A DNA stretch of 64,000 nt from Thalassospira lucentensis (GCF_032921865.1 NZ_CP136684.1:2701001-2765000), one strand, 5' to 3'; shown: positions 17,897-28,409, counted from the first letter of the stretch. Made by a program: numbers and translations. The notes: a model not told the origin generated them from the letters alone.

Positions 17897-17938
17897 AATT
17901 TGAGAATGCGAGCCATGCAATTAAATCGCTTGTAATTT

Positions 17939-17954
17939 AGTCGTGTGCGATATA
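17939..17954. promoter_or_regulatory. Second OhrR-type half-site
   Basis: AGTCGTGTGCGATATA repeats the right arm of the 17866-17896 palindrome with one mismatch in 16 and the same orientation, 58 bases away. The opposite arm is poorly conserved. It lies about 100 bases before the ohrR ATG. Confidence 0.6.
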
Positions 17955-18055
17955 TTAATGTGGGTTTGATCTCAAAACGGCCCTTACGTTAAGCCGCAAA
18001 GCAGACAATCGGAGCGCCATCCGACAGCCTGGGCCGGACAAAGGAGGACGCCACC

Positions 18056-18511
18056 ATGGACGATCATGATAGCAACGCGCTCAGGCTTGAAAACTTCCTG
18101 TGCTTTTCGGTCTATGCCGCCAGCCACGCCTTCAACCGTATCTATAAGCCGCTGCTTGACGCGCTTGAGCTTACCTATCCGCAATATCTGGTGATGGTGA
18201 CCCTGTGGGAGCAGGATGACCAGCCGGTGCGCAGCATCGGTGAAAAGCTGTTTCTGGAATCCAGTACGCTGACACCGTTGTTAAAACGTCTTGAGGCGGC
18301 GGGGCTTGTCAAACGGACCCGCGATCCGAAGGATGAACGTTCGGTGCGCATCACCCTGACCGCGGCGGGCAAGGCACTGCGCCAAAAAGCGCTTGATGTG
18401 CCACGCTGCATTGGCGAAGCGGCTGAACTTGATCTTTCAACTGTCAAACGCCTGATCGATGATCTGGGCCAGCTACGCGATACGCTTGAAGCAAACGCAT
18501 CGCGGAAATAG
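18056..18511 (+). CDS. ohrR: OhrR organic-peroxide-sensing MarR-family repressor
   Basis: The 151-residue winged-helix protein carries the OhrR signature around the reactive cysteine, LENFLCFSVYAAS (C16), followed by LTYPQYLVMVTLWE. A second cysteine at C118 (VPRCIGEA) places it with the two-cysteine OhrR type, in which oxidation forms an intersubunit disulphide. The recognition helix region is SSTLTPLLKRLE and the wing contains DPKDERSVRI. GGAGG precedes the ATG. It diverges from the secreted esterase and ohr, with operator-like repeats between them. Confidence 0.95.
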   Translation: MDDHDSNALRLENFLCFSVYAASHAFNRIYKPLLDALELTYPQYLVMVTLWEQDDQPVRSIGEKLFLESSTLTPLLKRLEAAGLVKRTRDPKDERSVRITLTAAGKALRQKALDVPRCIGEAAELDLSTVKRLIDDLGQLRDTLEANASRK

Positions 18512-18541
18512 TGGAAGCAATCGGCGTGTTGTGCGCTGACC

Positions 18542-18883
18542 CTAGCGTTTGCGTTTGTCGTGATGATAGGTCAGTGCCCAACCCAGCACTGTTTTAACCG
18601 GTCCTTCGGGCAGGGGGCGATCCAGCGGCAAGATGATTGCCCGGTTGCCCTCGCATTGCAAAATACCTTCAAAATGACTACGCACCCGGTCAATCAAGTC
18701 CGTCTGGCAATTGACATAGATGGCGATCTGACCCGCGGTCTTTGATTTCCAGTCGGCGCGAATGGTGGTGCCCGACCGGGACGGCGTCAACCATGCGGGT
18801 TCGCCCCATTTCAGGGTTTCGGTGATCTTGCCGATTGCGGGATCAGTCGCCGCCAGTTCGAAAATCCATCCCCGGACCTCCAT
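18542..18883 (-). CDS. DUF1801 family protein, start uncertain
   Basis: The visible product (113 residues from ATG 18883) has the DUF1801 core ETLKWGEPAWLTPSRSGTTIR and the C-terminal VLGWALTYHHDKRKR. The family is related to the YdhG fold and has no assigned reaction. The frame stays open upstream with family-like residues (FATYPRKASAALMEVR) but without ATG, GTG or TTG before an in-frame TAG; the nearest choices are TTG 18886, ATG 18883 or an upstream CTG. The true protein may therefore be about 20 residues longer or the start may have decayed. Confidence 0.75.
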   Translation of the reverse strand: MEVRGWIFELAATDPAIGKITETLKWGEPAWLTPSRSGTTIRADWKSKTAGQIAIYVNCQTDLIDRVRSHFEGILQCEGNRAIILPLDRPLPEGPVKTVLGWALTYHHDKRKR

Positions 18884-19122
18884 CAACGCCGCGCTTGCTT
18901 TGCGGGGATAGGTGGCGAATTTGGCAGCTAATTCTACAGCCAGTCCGGGCGGGGGCCTTTTGGTGTTGATGGCAGCGGTTTGGGGCTATTGGTTCATGTT
19001 TCCGACCGGAATATCTGGCTTTCTATCCCGTCAATATAGTCCGGATAAAGAAAGGGCGCGACATCCAACCGGACATCGCGCCAAGTTTGCTGTTTTAACA
19101 GCAGGGAGGCAAAGACAGACGT

Positions 19123-21168
19123 TCAGGCAACCAGTTTCCGAACATGCTGGCGCATTTTTGCCAGATGATTGGTATCAAGCGGCAATTGCAGGATGCTGCA
19201 ATCGCCTTCCTGGCGTGCAAGGCGGGCGCGAAGCGCATCGGGGACGTCCTGTAGACGCAGATCGACGATTTCGCCCGGTGTCACGGCAAGGGCCGGGCGT
19301 ACCACCAGATGGGCACAGGAAATTTCCGTCGCACTCCCCTGCCAGTTACCATGATCCCCATCGGTCCGGGCGGCAACCGAAATTGCATGGCTTTCATAAG
19401 TGTCGTCATCGACATCATTGCTTTGCATGGCGCTCAGGAAGATCTCGACCTCGCGACTGAGCAGGGCGGCCTCGGCAGCGGTGGTGTTGGCCGCGTTATT
19501 AACTTCCTCGGCATCGGTTTTGACGTCTTCGACGCGACCGCGAATGCCGGTGATGTTGCTGGCAACGCGACGTGCGCTTTCGGAAACGAAATCGACACTG
19601 CGCGAGATTTCCTGCGTGGTGGCGTTCTGTTCCTCGATCGCGCCGACAATGGCCGATACATACTGGTCGATGCTGTCGACGATTTCGGAGACATTTGAAA
19701 TTGCCTCGGCCGAGCTGTTGGAAACCTGCTGAATGCGGGCGACGCGATCCGAAATTTCCTCGGTCGCCTTTGCCGTCTGGTTGGCCAGCGATTTGACTTC
19801 GCCTGCGACCACGGCAAAACCTTTGCCGGCATCACCGGCACGGGCGGCTTCGATGGTGGCGTTCAGCGCCAGAAGGTTGGTCTGCTCGGCGATCTGGGTG
19901 ATCAACTGCACCACCTGACCGATTTCATCGGCAACGGTCTGCAAGCTGCGCATTTCATTTTTCGAGGTTTCCGAATAGGTGACGGCGTTGCGGGCAACAT
20001 CGGAAAACTGAGTAATTTGCGATGAAATTTCGCCGATGGCGGCCACCATTTCCTCGGTCGCGGCACTCAATGCCTGCGCGTTGCCAGATGATTCTTCGGC
20101 CTCGGTCGCCACAGATGTTGCGAGATTGTTGGTATCGCCCGAGTTGGCATTTACAGTGTTGGCGCGCTCGACCATTTCTTCGGAACTGCCAAGAATACGG
20201 GCAAAGACCGCACCGATCGAGGACCCAAAAACACTGACCAGATGGTTGCGTTCGGCCTGACGTTGCCTTTGTTTTTCCTCGATCCGCTTGTGGGCTTCTT
20301 CAAGCTCACGGGCACGGATCATGTTTTTCTGGAAAACCTTCATTGCAACGGAAATCTCGGCAACCTCATCCTCAAACCGGCTGTTGGGGACGGGCGTGTC
20401 GAGCTTGCCATCGGCAAGTTCGCTAAGTGCGAAGGTCAGCCGCTTCATCGGGATCGAAATGCTGCGGCCCAGAAGAACCGCCATCAGGATGCCGAGCAAT
20501 GTCGCCAGACTGGACAGAATGGCAATCATCATCTTGCCGTTGCGTTCGTCTGCAAGGGCCATATTCATAGAGGTTTGGGTAAAACTGGAAATCCGATTGA
20601 GCAGGTTTTCAATCTCGGTATTGAGGTTTTCCTGTTCCGCTTCGGTGCGGATCACGGCCTCGATCAGGCTGGCGCTGTTGATGTCACCTTTAGCGACGCT
20701 GTCAAAGATGCTTTCGACATGATCTTCATACACGCGATGTTCCGTTTCGATCCGGTCAAGCGCGCCGGAAACAAGATCAAATTCCAGCCTTGTGTCTTCA
20801 GACAGCGAGGTTTTCAGAAATTCATCGACCATGGCGCGAGCGGCGGCAATTTCGACATCGGTCTGGGCTGCGATTTCCTCGAAATGGTGACGAACCGTGT
20901 CAAAAGTTTCGGTTTCCGCATGGGCGTTGACATTGCCGATGCGTAGGGCGCGTTCCATCAGGATGGCCTGTTCGAGCTGGTGTTGGGTAATTTTCTCCAG
21001 AAGCGCATTTAGCGGCAGGTCGCGATCAGCAACTTCTTCCAGTTCGTGGCCTATTTTCGTCATGGTATAGACGCCAAATCCGCCCACCAAGACGGTCGAC
21101 AGGATCAAAAAGCCGACGAGGCTGAACAGGCGGTGCGAAATCCGTAATTTCCGAATAGCGGAGATCAT
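19123..21168 (-). CDS. Methyl-accepting chemotaxis protein with C-terminal PilZ-like tail
   Basis: This 681-residue receptor has TM1 near residues 10-33, a helical periplasmic sensor domain, TM2 near 215-235, HAMP, and a long cytoplasmic signalling hairpin with the conserved tip [20 protein letters not shown]. After the signalling domain the last 80 or so residues ([40 protein letters not shown], in parts) look like a degenerate PilZ-type domain, which could link chemotaxis to c-di-GMP. ATG 21168 is preferred to 21186 because AAGGG stands at the right distance. It is a paralogue of the receptor at 21865-23676. Confidence 0.9.
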   Translation of the reverse strand: MISAIRKLRISHRLFSLVGFLILSTVLVGGFGVYTMTKIGHELEEVADRDLPLNALLEKITQHQLEQAILMERALRIGNVNAHAETETFDTVRHHFEEIAAQTDVEIAAARAMVDEFLKTSLSEDTRLEFDLVSGALDRIETEHRVYEDHVESIFDSVAKGDINSASLIEAVIRTEAEQENLNTEIENLLNRISSFTQTSMNMALADERNGKMMIAILSSLATLLGILMAVLLGRSISIPMKRLTFALSELADGKLDTPVPNSRFEDEVAEISVAMKVFQKNMIRARELEEAHKRIEEKQRQRQAERNHLVSVFGSSIGAVFARILGSSEEMVERANTVNANSGDTNNLATSVATEAEESSGNAQALSAATEEMVAAIGEISSQITQFSDVARNAVTYSETSKNEMRSLQTVADEIGQVVQLITQIAEQTNLLALNATIEAARAGDAGKGFAVVAGEVKSLANQTAKATEEISDRVARIQQVSNSSAEAISNVSEIVDSIDQYVSAIVGAIEEQNATTQEISRSVDFVSESARRVASNITGIRGRVEDVKTDAEEVNNAANTTAAEAALLSREVEIFLSAMQSNDVDDDTYESHAISVAARTDGDHGNWQGSATEISCAHLVVRPALAVTPGEIVDLRLQDVPDALRARLARQEGDCSILQLPLDTNHLAKMRQHVRKLVA

Positions 21169-21350
21169 GAGATTTACCCTTCCCATACTGGCTTCCGGTG
21201 CAGACCGGTAAAGCCGAAGTGAATTGACTAAGCGGAAGTATAGTTATTTCCGTTAGCCGCCATATCCTCATATGGGGAGGTAAATGCGATGCGTGTTGTT
21301 TTTTCACTGATAATTAAATCACGGGTTGCTTTCGTGCGAGAGGGCCGCTG

Positions 21351-21740
21351 CTAGATGCTTTGGAACAGAAGCCAGATCGCGGCACAACCCAGCACGACAT
21401 GCTGGATCACCATCGCGGGTGCAATCAGGGCAAGGGTTCCGGTCAGTGTTCCCCATGCGTGAAGAAGGCGGGCAATCACGAAGGCCGCCGCAATCAGCCA
21501 GATGATGCCCGATGTTGCCAGAACAGCCTCGAGTGCCAGGACGACCAGAATGCAGAACGGGGCGTTTTCGGCAAAGTTGCCATGAGCCCGGATCCGGCGC
21601 AGCAGAACCTTGTCCCCGCCATCGCCAAGCGAGAGTTTAAGATCGCGCCGCCGCAGGGAAACATTCAGGCTGAGCACAATCAACATCAGGGCAAAGATGC
21701 CGGTCAGGCAGACGGTGACGGGGATCGGCAGCATGGGCAT
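21351..21740 (-). CDS. MAPEG-family membrane protein
   Basis: The 129-residue protein has four hydrophobic segments and the MAPEG signature RRIRAHGNFAENAPF in the first cytosolic loop. Eukaryotic members handle glutathione and eicosanoids; bacterial ones are mostly uncharacterised. AAAGGACC precedes the ATG. It lies between two paralogous chemoreceptors in the same orientation but has no evident link to chemotaxis. Confidence 0.9.
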   Translation of the reverse strand: MPMLPIPVTVCLTGIFALMLIVLSLNVSLRRRDLKLSLGDGGDKVLLRRIRAHGNFAENAPFCILVVLALEAVLATSGIIWLIAAAFVIARLLHAWGTLTGTLALIAPAMVIQHVVLGCAAIWLLFQSI

Positions 21741-21807
21741 GGTCCTTTATCGCGTTATGATAAAACAGCTTTGCCCGATTGGCGGTCGGATGCAAGGGCT
21801 GCATGAA

Positions 21808-21833
21808 AACAGGCCGGATATTTCCGGCCTGTT
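21808..21833 (-). terminator. Hairpin terminator after the second chemoreceptor
   Basis: AACAGGCCGG and its perfect complement flank a six-base loop. On the minus strand the stem is followed by TTTTC, and it lies 31 bases after the stop of the receptor that ends at 21865. Confidence 0.7.
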
Positions 21834-21864
21834 TAGGATGCGGGCTGGACGACTGTGTTCGGGA

Positions 21865-23676
21865 TTATTCGGCAGCGCGCAGCATTACCGGTTTGTCGGC
21901 TGCATATCGGATGCCCGTGTCCGGTTCGTCATTCTGGGCACGTTTCATGGCGGTGATGAACTCGCCGATTTTACCGTTCAGAAAATCGGCCTGATGGGCG
22001 GTGTGATCGGCATTGTCATGCACCGTAACCGCGCTGCTGCCGACGTTCGTCACGCTGGACTGAATGGTGGTGACATTTTCCGAAACCCGCTTGGCACTTT
22101 CGGACACGAAATCGACATTTCGCGCGATTTCCCGCGTTGTGGCATTTTGTTCCTCGACCGCACCAACGATGGCGGTGACATAGTTATCGATGCTGCCGAT
22201 GACCGTGCCAATATTGTTGATGGCTTCTGTGGAATTGCGCGATACGCTTTGAATACGTTCGATCTTGCGGGTGATTTCATCGGTGGCCTTGGCCGTCTGA
22301 TTGGCAAGGCTTTTGACTTCGCCTGCAACCACGGCAAAGCCCTTGCCCGCATCACCAGCACGGGCTGCTTCGATGGTGGCGTTAAGCGCCAGAAGGTTGG
22401 TTTGATCTGCGATCTTGGTAATCAACTGAACGACCTGGCCGACTTCATCTGCGACTTCCTGCAAGTTTCGCATTTCCGCCTGTGAGGTGGCAGAATGTTC
22501 AACTGCATTTTTTGCAATGCCCGAAAATTGCGTGATCTGGGATGATATTTCGTCGATGGCGGCGACCATTTCCTCGGTCGCGGCACTTAGTGACTGGGCA
22601 CTTGCAGATGATTCTTCGGCTTCGGTGGCGACCGCGCCGGCAAGTGATCCCGCCTGTCCGCTTTGGGTTTGCATCATTTCGGCACGTGCCAGAACATCCT
22701 TGGCACTTTTGACGATATCGGCAAATGTTTCGACAAGGGTTTCGCAGAATTCCTTTACCAGACGGTCGGTTTCAGCGCGGCGTTTCTCATCACGTTCCCG
22801 CCGGGCGACCTGTTCGGCTTCAAGCGTGCGGGCCTTCATCATGTCGGCCTGAAAGACCCGCATTGCATCAGCCATGTCACCGACTTCGTCGCGGAATTTG
22901 GAAGCCGGAACCGGCGTATCAAGCTTGCCCTTTGCCAGATCGGCAAGCGCATTTGTCAGGCGACGCAAGGGCAGGGTGATGGAGCGGCCCAGAAGCCAGG
23001 CCAGTGCAATGCCCGACAGCAAGACAATACCGGACAAAGCGGTAATCAGTGTCTTGCCCATCCGTTCATCTGCAAGGGCGGTGTTCATGGAGGCAGTGGT
23101 ATAGGCCGCGACTTCGGCGACAAGATCTTCAATCGCGGCATCAAGATCGTTTTGCAACCCTTCGGTGGCGATCACGGCATCAGCAACGTCCGACGGGCTT
23201 GCGCCATTATCGAGTGCTTTGAAGATATCGTTTACCTGTGTTTCGTAAGTGCGGTGATCGGTTTCGATACGGGCAAGGGCGGCTTCGACACCGGAAAATT
23301 CTGTTCGGGCTTCTTCGCTGATTGTATCTGCCAGATAGCTGTTGACCATCTGATGGGCCGTTGCGAGCTCGCTATCGGTCTGTTTTGCCAGTTCTTCAAA
23401 ATGATGGCGGAGGTCGGCCTCGGTTTCGGTGGCGGCATGGGCATCGACATTGCGATAGCGCAGCGTTTTTTCCATCAGAATGGCTTGTTCGAGCTGATGT
23501 TGCGTGATTTTTTCAAGCATCAGGGTCAGGGGTAGATCGCGGGCGGCAACCTGTTCAAGTTCGTTGCCTATCACCGTCATCTTGTAAATCCCGACCGATC
23601 CGATCAGGCAACTGAATGCCAGAAGTATGGTCGCCAGTCCGGCCAGGCGATGAGTGATGCGAAAATTTCTGAACAT
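21865..23676 (-). CDS. Methyl-accepting chemotaxis protein
   Basis: The 603-residue receptor has TM1 near 10-30, a helical sensor domain, TM2 near 190-215, HAMP, and a signalling domain with the tip [20 protein letters not shown]. Its periplasmic start ([25 protein letters not shown] in parts) is very close to that of the 19123-21168 receptor, so the two arose by duplication. It lacks the PilZ-like tail. The ligand is unknown. Confidence 0.92.
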   Translation of the reverse strand: MFRNFRITHRLAGLATILLAFSCLIGSVGIYKMTVIGNELEQVAARDLPLTLMLEKITQHQLEQAILMEKTLRYRNVDAHAATETEADLRHHFEELAKQTDSELATAHQMVNSYLADTISEEARTEFSGVEAALARIETDHRTYETQVNDIFKALDNGASPSDVADAVIATEGLQNDLDAAIEDLVAEVAAYTTASMNTALADERMGKTLITALSGIVLLSGIALAWLLGRSITLPLRRLTNALADLAKGKLDTPVPASKFRDEVGDMADAMRVFQADMMKARTLEAEQVARRERDEKRRAETDRLVKEFCETLVETFADIVKSAKDVLARAEMMQTQSGQAGSLAGAVATEAEESSASAQSLSAATEEMVAAIDEISSQITQFSGIAKNAVEHSATSQAEMRNLQEVADEVGQVVQLITKIADQTNLLALNATIEAARAGDAGKGFAVVAGEVKSLANQTAKATDEITRKIERIQSVSRNSTEAINNIGTVIGSIDNYVTAIVGAVEEQNATTREIARNVDFVSESAKRVSENVTTIQSSVTNVGSSAVTVHDNADHTAHQADFLNGKIGEFITAMKRAQNDEPDTGIRYAADKPVMLRAAE

Positions 23677-24200
23677 GATGAGGCGACCCTTGAAGCCATA
23701 ACTATTCGGGGATTATTACAACGTGAACACACTCATGCAGTTTAGTAGCATGTGCTAATTCTATTTTTGATTACAAGAGTATGTCCGGGAGAAATACAAG
23801 CTGAAAAAGTCTGATTATTGACATGAGACAAAGTCGCAAAACCAACGCTTTGTCTTCATGGACAGATTAGAATTTTTTCAGATGTCATTTCGCCGGTTTC
23901 GGGAGAGATACGGCGTGGCGGAGCGCCGAACAAGGAGCGGAATGGATAAAAAGCATTCCGAATTCTGCGCCGATTTCTGGAACCGGAAGGGTACGAACAC
24001 GTTTTGTCCCGGGTAAGAGCTTTGCCGACAATCAGGATGGCAATATATTGCCATGATTGTCTGTCATTTCCGGCAATTCCTTCGAATGTTCAGTCTGTTG
24101 TATAACAAAGAGGGCAAAATTGCATAATTACGACACGAGCATCCCGCATGCTGCTGGTCAGGAGCCCGAACATCGTTTCGGGACGGACGGTATCCGTCCG
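23677..24200. other. Long intergenic region, one possible micro-ORF
   Basis: No established gene is visible in these 524 bases, which separate a minus-strand chemoreceptor from a plus-strand hydroxylase. A hairpin (GGAATG / CATTCC, 23939-23959) overlaps a 24-codon frame at 23942-24016 that has AAGGAG four bases before its ATG. A seven-base-pair palindrome (CGGACGG TAT CCGTCCG, 24184-24200) stands directly before the chosen hydroxylase start. Confidence 0.4.
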
Positions 24201-24956
24201 ATGGATCGTCCCAGTCGCATCACCCGGTTTTTCATGGGGATTGTTTCCCGCGCAGAACGGTTGAACCGGAAATATGCAAAGTTCGGCAATCCGGCAGTTT
24301 ATGACAATGCAACCTTTCCCTGGGCTGCGGAAATCGAAAAAGAATGGCCTGCCATCCGCGAGGAGCTTGACCAAATTCTGCGGCGCAAGGACGAGTTGCC
24401 GTCGTTCCATGACATTTCGACAGATGTCAAAGAAATCTCCAGCGATGCGGATTGGAAAACCTTCTTCCTGTTGGGGTTTGGTTTGAAGTCCGCGCAAAAC
24501 ATCCGGGCTTGCCCCGAAACCTGGCGGATCATGAACAAGATCCCCGGTCTGACGACGGTAATGTTTTCAATATTCGAACCGGGAAAACACCTGCCGCCGC
24601 ATCGCGGCCCCTATAACGGTGTGTTGCGGATGCATCTTGGCCTGATCGTTCCGGACCAACCAGATAAGCTTGGCATTCGGGTGGGCAACCGGACATGCCA
24701 CTGGGAAGAGGGCAAAGTGCTGATTTTTGATGATTCCTATGAACATGAAGCATGGAACCATACGGATCAGACGCGGGTTGTGCTGTTTGTCGATTTCGTC
24801 AAGCCGATGAAATTTCCCGCCCGGCTGGTGAACTGGTGCCTGATGAACCTTGCGATTTTCACGCCTTTCATCAAGGAAGGGCTTGATAACCACAACAAGT
24901 GGGAAAAGAAGTTCTATGCCGAAGCCGAAAAAATGCGTAACCAGACAGATAACTGA
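24201..24956 (+). CDS. Aspartyl/asparaginyl beta-hydroxylase family (LpxO-like) dioxygenase
   Basis: The product is a 2-oxoglutarate/Fe(II) dioxygenase of the aspartyl/asparaginyl beta-hydroxylase family. The order FPWAAEIEKEW, then IPGLTTVMFSIFEPG, PPHRGPYNGVLRMHLGL, WEEGKVLIFDDSYEHEAWN and RVVLFVDFVKP parallels LpxO, which hydroxylates the lipid A acyl chain. The metal-binding histidines (PPHRG, YEHEA) and an oxoglutarate-binding arginine are present. The start is uncertain: ATG 24201 (251 residues) was chosen, but the frame is open back to a TTG at 24057. Lipid A modification is an inference. Confidence 0.82.
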   Translation: MDRPSRITRFFMGIVSRAERLNRKYAKFGNPAVYDNATFPWAAEIEKEWPAIREELDQILRRKDELPSFHDISTDVKEISSDADWKTFFLLGFGLKSAQNIRACPETWRIMNKIPGLTTVMFSIFEPGKHLPPHRGPYNGVLRMHLGLIVPDQPDKLGIRVGNRTCHWEEGKVLIFDDSYEHEAWNHTDQTRVVLFVDFVKPMKFPARLVNWCLMNLAIFTPFIKEGLDNHNKWEKKFYAEAEKMRNQTDN

Positions 24957-24983
24957 TCGTAAAGCTTGCCTTGTTGTCTTGAC

Positions 24984-25877
24984 CTAGCGGGCAAGCTGCT
25001 GCCGGAGCCACTGCCGGAATGTCCTGAAAGCCGGGCTGTTTTTGCTGTTTGCCCAGCACAGATAATAGTGGCGCGTATTCTGTTCGGAGCATGTGTCATC
25101 GCCAAGCAATTGTATCAGACGCCCGCTGGTCAGATATGGGGCGGCATATACATGCGGGAGCCACGCGGCGCCATGCCCGTCTAGTGCCGCGACGAGTGTC
25201 AGCGCGCTGGGCAGTCGGGTGATCCTTTTATGCGCCAGATGGGCAACGCCATGATCATCGAACCAATGCGACATTTCGATGTCCCTGTCCTCGTCAAGTA
25301 TCCATGGCAGCCCGACCAGATCCCGGGGCGTTTGAACAGAAACAGATTCAAGAAGCGAGGGGGCCGCGACGACGACATCCCTGCTTTCAAGAAGCCGTTC
25401 GCTGTTAAGTCCGGGCCAGTTGCCATCACCATGCCGGACCGCGGCATCGAAATCACCGTGTTCAAGATCATGCATGGCCGCATCGGCATTGATACGCAGG
25501 TCGATTTCCGGGTGACGTTTTAGAAACTCGCCAAGGCGCGGCAGAAGCCAGTATTGGGCGAAATGCGGTGTCACCGTGATGTTGAGGATATTTTCATCGC
25601 GCCGATATTGTTCGATGTCTCCGGCAATTGCCCTGAAATTCCGAAGCAGATTTTCGGCCAGATCGGCTGCTTCGGGCAGCATGACCAAGCGGTTGCCTGA
25701 CCGCGTAAACAGTTTACGTTGCAATCGGTCTTCAAGACCGCGCAGATGCTGGCTGACGGCACCATGAGTCACGCTCAGCATTTCCGCAGCCGCCCCGACA
25801 GAGCCGGTTTCGTGAACTGCGGCGAAAGCCCGAAGGGAATTCAGCGGCAGCCACGCAATATCGTTTGACTTTATCAT
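24984..25877 (-). CDS. LysR-family transcriptional regulator (GcvA-like)
   Basis: The 297-residue protein has the N-terminal helix-turn-helix of the LysR family (SLRAFAAVHETGSVGAAAEMLSVTHGAVSQ, read in parts) and a C-terminal substrate-binding domain of about 200 residues. It resembles the GcvA branch (WLPLNSLRAF start, RHGDGNWPGL). It lies convergent to the hydroxylase with a 27-base gap. No divergent target gene is adjacent, so the regulon is unknown. Confidence 0.9.
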   Translation of the reverse strand: MIKSNDIAWLPLNSLRAFAAVHETGSVGAAAEMLSVTHGAVSQHLRGLEDRLQRKLFTRSGNRLVMLPEAADLAENLLRNFRAIAGDIEQYRRDENILNITVTPHFAQYWLLPRLGEFLKRHPEIDLRINADAAMHDLEHGDFDAAVRHGDGNWPGLNSERLLESRDVVVAAPSLLESVSVQTPRDLVGLPWILDEDRDIEMSHWFDDHGVAHLAHKRITRLPSALTLVAALDGHGAAWLPHVYAAPYLTSGRLIQLLGDDTCSEQNTRHYYLCWANSKNSPAFRTFRQWLRQQLAR

Positions 25878-26333
25878 GATAGAAAAACTAACAGAGGCGC
25901 AGCTTTTCTGGCAAGCATGGATACTTCTGAAATGTTAGATTTATGGCATCGAAAGGCGAAGGAGAAGACAAGATGTCATGCAAATTTTCTAACAATCGTA
26001 TCAAGGATGTCTCTCGCCATCCGGTTTCTGCCTTTGGCGCGGATCAGGAATCCCTTCACCAAATTCGCGAACAGGCAAGAATTGAGCGGGTAAAAGTTGT
26101 TCGCCAAGGTTTTGCGATGTTGAGGCGAGCCATATTCAGGCACCTTAACCCGGTAGATCACAGTCGCGGCAGCGAGGAAGCCCGTGAAATTTCTGAGAGG
26201 CGATGTGCAGGCATTTGAAGCCCGCGGTGGTGACTTCAGTCGAAGTCTTGTGCCTCTAAAACCGAGACATTCCGAAACGACTGAAATCACGTAGCGGTTT
26301 TCGGAGCAAGGGTCCACTATTCGGACCGACGCT
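25878..26333. other. Unexplained 456-base intergenic block
   Basis: No gene is recognised between the LysR start and the end of the next chemoreceptor. A 91-codon plus-strand frame (25943-26218) and a long minus-strand frame both run through it, but neither resembles a known family or has a convincing ribosome-binding site. A GGTCC / GGACC hairpin (26307-26323) near the receptor end may be a weak terminator. The block could be a decayed gene. Confidence 0.4.
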
Positions 26334-28409
26334 TTAGATATGGCGCAACCGGTCAAGGAAGTTTTTGACCTGGGTGTCGAGGTTGCGGGCCTGTGCGGCA
26401 AGTTCGGTTGCCCCGGCCTGAACATTGGATGCGGCATCTCCGGTTTGTTGGGACGTGTTGCGCACAATCCCGATAGAGGATGATACCTCGTTCGTGCCCG
26501 CTGCCGCCTGTTGCACATTGCCCGAAATTTCGGCGGTTGCGGCACCCTGCTGTTCGACTGCGGCCGCGATGGCACTGGTGATTTCATTGATATTGGAAAT
26601 CGTTTCAGTGATTTTTTCAATCGCGCCCACGGTATTGTGGGTTTCAGACTGGATCGATCCGATTTGCTGGGCGATATCCTCGGTCGCTTTGGCGGTCTGG
26701 TTGGCAAGGTTTTTGACCTCGCTTGCGACGACGGCAAAACCTTTGCCGGCTTCGCCCGCACGCGCGGCCTCGATGGTCGCGTTCAGCGCCAGAAGGTTGG
26801 TCTGGGACGCGATATCATTGATCAGGCTCACAACCTGACCGATGCGATCAGCGGCCTCGGCCAAGCCGGTAACCATGGCGTTTGCACGCGATGCTTCATC
26901 AACCGCATTGTTGGCAATTTCCGATGATCGTGCGACCTGCGAACTGATTTCCTGAATGGAAGCGGAAAGTTCCTCGCTCGCCGAGGCGACGGTCTGGACA
27001 TTGGCACTGGCCTCGTCGGCGGCAGCGGCAACCACGGTTGCCTGCTCGGAACTTTCATCGGCCGCACGGCGCATCTGGCGTGATACCTTTTCCATGTCGC
27101 CCGCGCTATCGGTAACTTTTACAACGATGGAGCCGACCGATTTTTCGAACTCGTCAGCCATCTGAAGGCGGGTGCGGTTTCGTTCCTCGCTGGCGCGGTG
27201 TTCGGCTTCGCGTTTATCACGTTCGGCCTGCTGCATGCCTGCCGATGCCTCCTTGAAAGCTTCCAGCGCCTTGGCAATTGCACCGATCTCGTCGGAACGG
27301 TCATGATAGGGGACCGTGACATTGAAATTGCCCTTTTCCAGATCGGCAATCACACCCGCAACACGGGTCATCGGACGGGCAACCATGGCGTTGGTCGATA
27401 GCAGGATCACCGCAATCACCACAATCAGCAGAACCACACCACCGATCAGCGTTGCATTGCGCAGGCTGTCAGCCGGGGCAAAAACGGTTTCGAGCGGCAC
27501 GTTGACAACCACACCCCACTGATTGGGATATCCCTCGATGGCGACCGGCACGATCAGGTGCATGAACTCGCCGTCATCAATCTGGCGCGACTGGCCCGAT
27601 TTCATCGCATCGAGGATAGCGGCATCGGTAGTTTTGGCAGCATCCAGTTTGGTTCCCCGAATATCGGGATTTTCATGTGCAACCCATGTGCCCTGGGCCG
27701 AGACAAGATTGACGGTACCCGTACCAAAGGGGGCGAGTTGGGCAAACCGTTCGGAAAGTGCATTCAATTCAAGATCGACGCCCATCACGCCAAGGAATTT
27801 TCCGCCGCTGTCCTGCACCGGATAGACAAATGATGTCAGAACCACATCGCGGCCCTGAATGTCATAGGTGATGGCATCGGTCAGGTAGGGCTTATTGGTG
27901 CGTTTGGGTTCGGTGTAATATTCATTGACCTCTGGATTATCGAGCCCGGTCAGGTGGTAGGGGGTGATGCCGCCACCGAAGTTATAATAATAGGTGACGT
28001 ATTTTCCGGTGCCGTCGCCAAACGGTTCGCCTTCGCCCTTGTAATCGGCATCCTTGCCATCAAGGGCATCGGGTTCGAAGCCCGACCAAGCCCCGGCAAG
28101 TGACGGGTTGTCGATCAGCGTGCGATTGAGGATTTCGTTATAGGCCTTGCGGTCTGCGCCGCCCTGCTCACGGAGTGCGCGAAATGCACCGGCAAGGTTT
28201 TTGGCAACCAGCATCCCGCCATTGAGCACGCGGCTGGCCTGCTCGGCGTGGAACTGTCCAACGGCACGGGCTTCGCCCACCGTAAGTTCTTCGGTTGTTT
28301 TGCTGGTTTGAGCCGTTTGCAGGAAGATGCCGACGATCAGGCAGAAGGCGATGGCAAGTGCGCTTACGCAGGTCAGCTTGGCGCCTAGAGACAGGTTGGA
28401 AAATCGCAT
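26334..28409 (-). CDS. Cache-domain methyl-accepting chemotaxis protein
   Basis: This 691-residue receptor has TM1 near 10-30 and a large double-Cache sensor domain (about 40-310) with [43 protein letters not shown] and GVMGVDLEL, the usual small-ligand-binding pattern. TM2 lies near 325-345, then HAMP and the signalling domain with [20 protein letters not shown]. Cache receptors of this type commonly bind amino acids or carboxylates. GAGGGG precedes the ATG. Confidence 0.93.
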   Translation of the reverse strand: MRFSNLSLGAKLTCVSALAIAFCLIVGIFLQTAQTSKTTEELTVGEARAVGQFHAEQASRVLNGGMLVAKNLAGAFRALREQGGADRKAYNEILNRTLIDNPSLAGAWSGFEPDALDGKDADYKGEGEPFGDGTGKYVTYYYNFGGGITPYHLTGLDNPEVNEYYTEPKRTNKPYLTDAITYDIQGRDVVLTSFVYPVQDSGGKFLGVMGVDLELNALSERFAQLAPFGTGTVNLVSAQGTWVAHENPDIRGTKLDAAKTTDAAILDAMKSGQSRQIDDGEFMHLIVPVAIEGYPNQWGVVVNVPLETVFAPADSLRNATLIGGVVLLIVVIAVILLSTNAMVARPMTRVAGVIADLEKGNFNVTVPYHDRSDEIGAIAKALEAFKEASAGMQQAERDKREAEHRASEERNRTRLQMADEFEKSVGSIVVKVTDSAGDMEKVSRQMRRAADESSEQATVVAAAADEASANVQTVASASEELSASIQEISSQVARSSEIANNAVDEASRANAMVTGLAEAADRIGQVVSLINDIASQTNLLALNATIEAARAGEAGKGFAVVASEVKNLANQTAKATEDIAQQIGSIQSETHNTVGAIEKITETISNINEITSAIAAAVEQQGAATAEISGNVQQAAAGTNEVSSSIGIVRNTSQQTGDAASNVQAGATELAAQARNLDTQVKNFLDRLRHI

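Noticed and set aside
25943-26218. Plus-strand 91-codon frame as a gene
   Set aside because: No ribosome-binding site of note, no family resemblance and no conserved context; kept only as part of the unexplained block.
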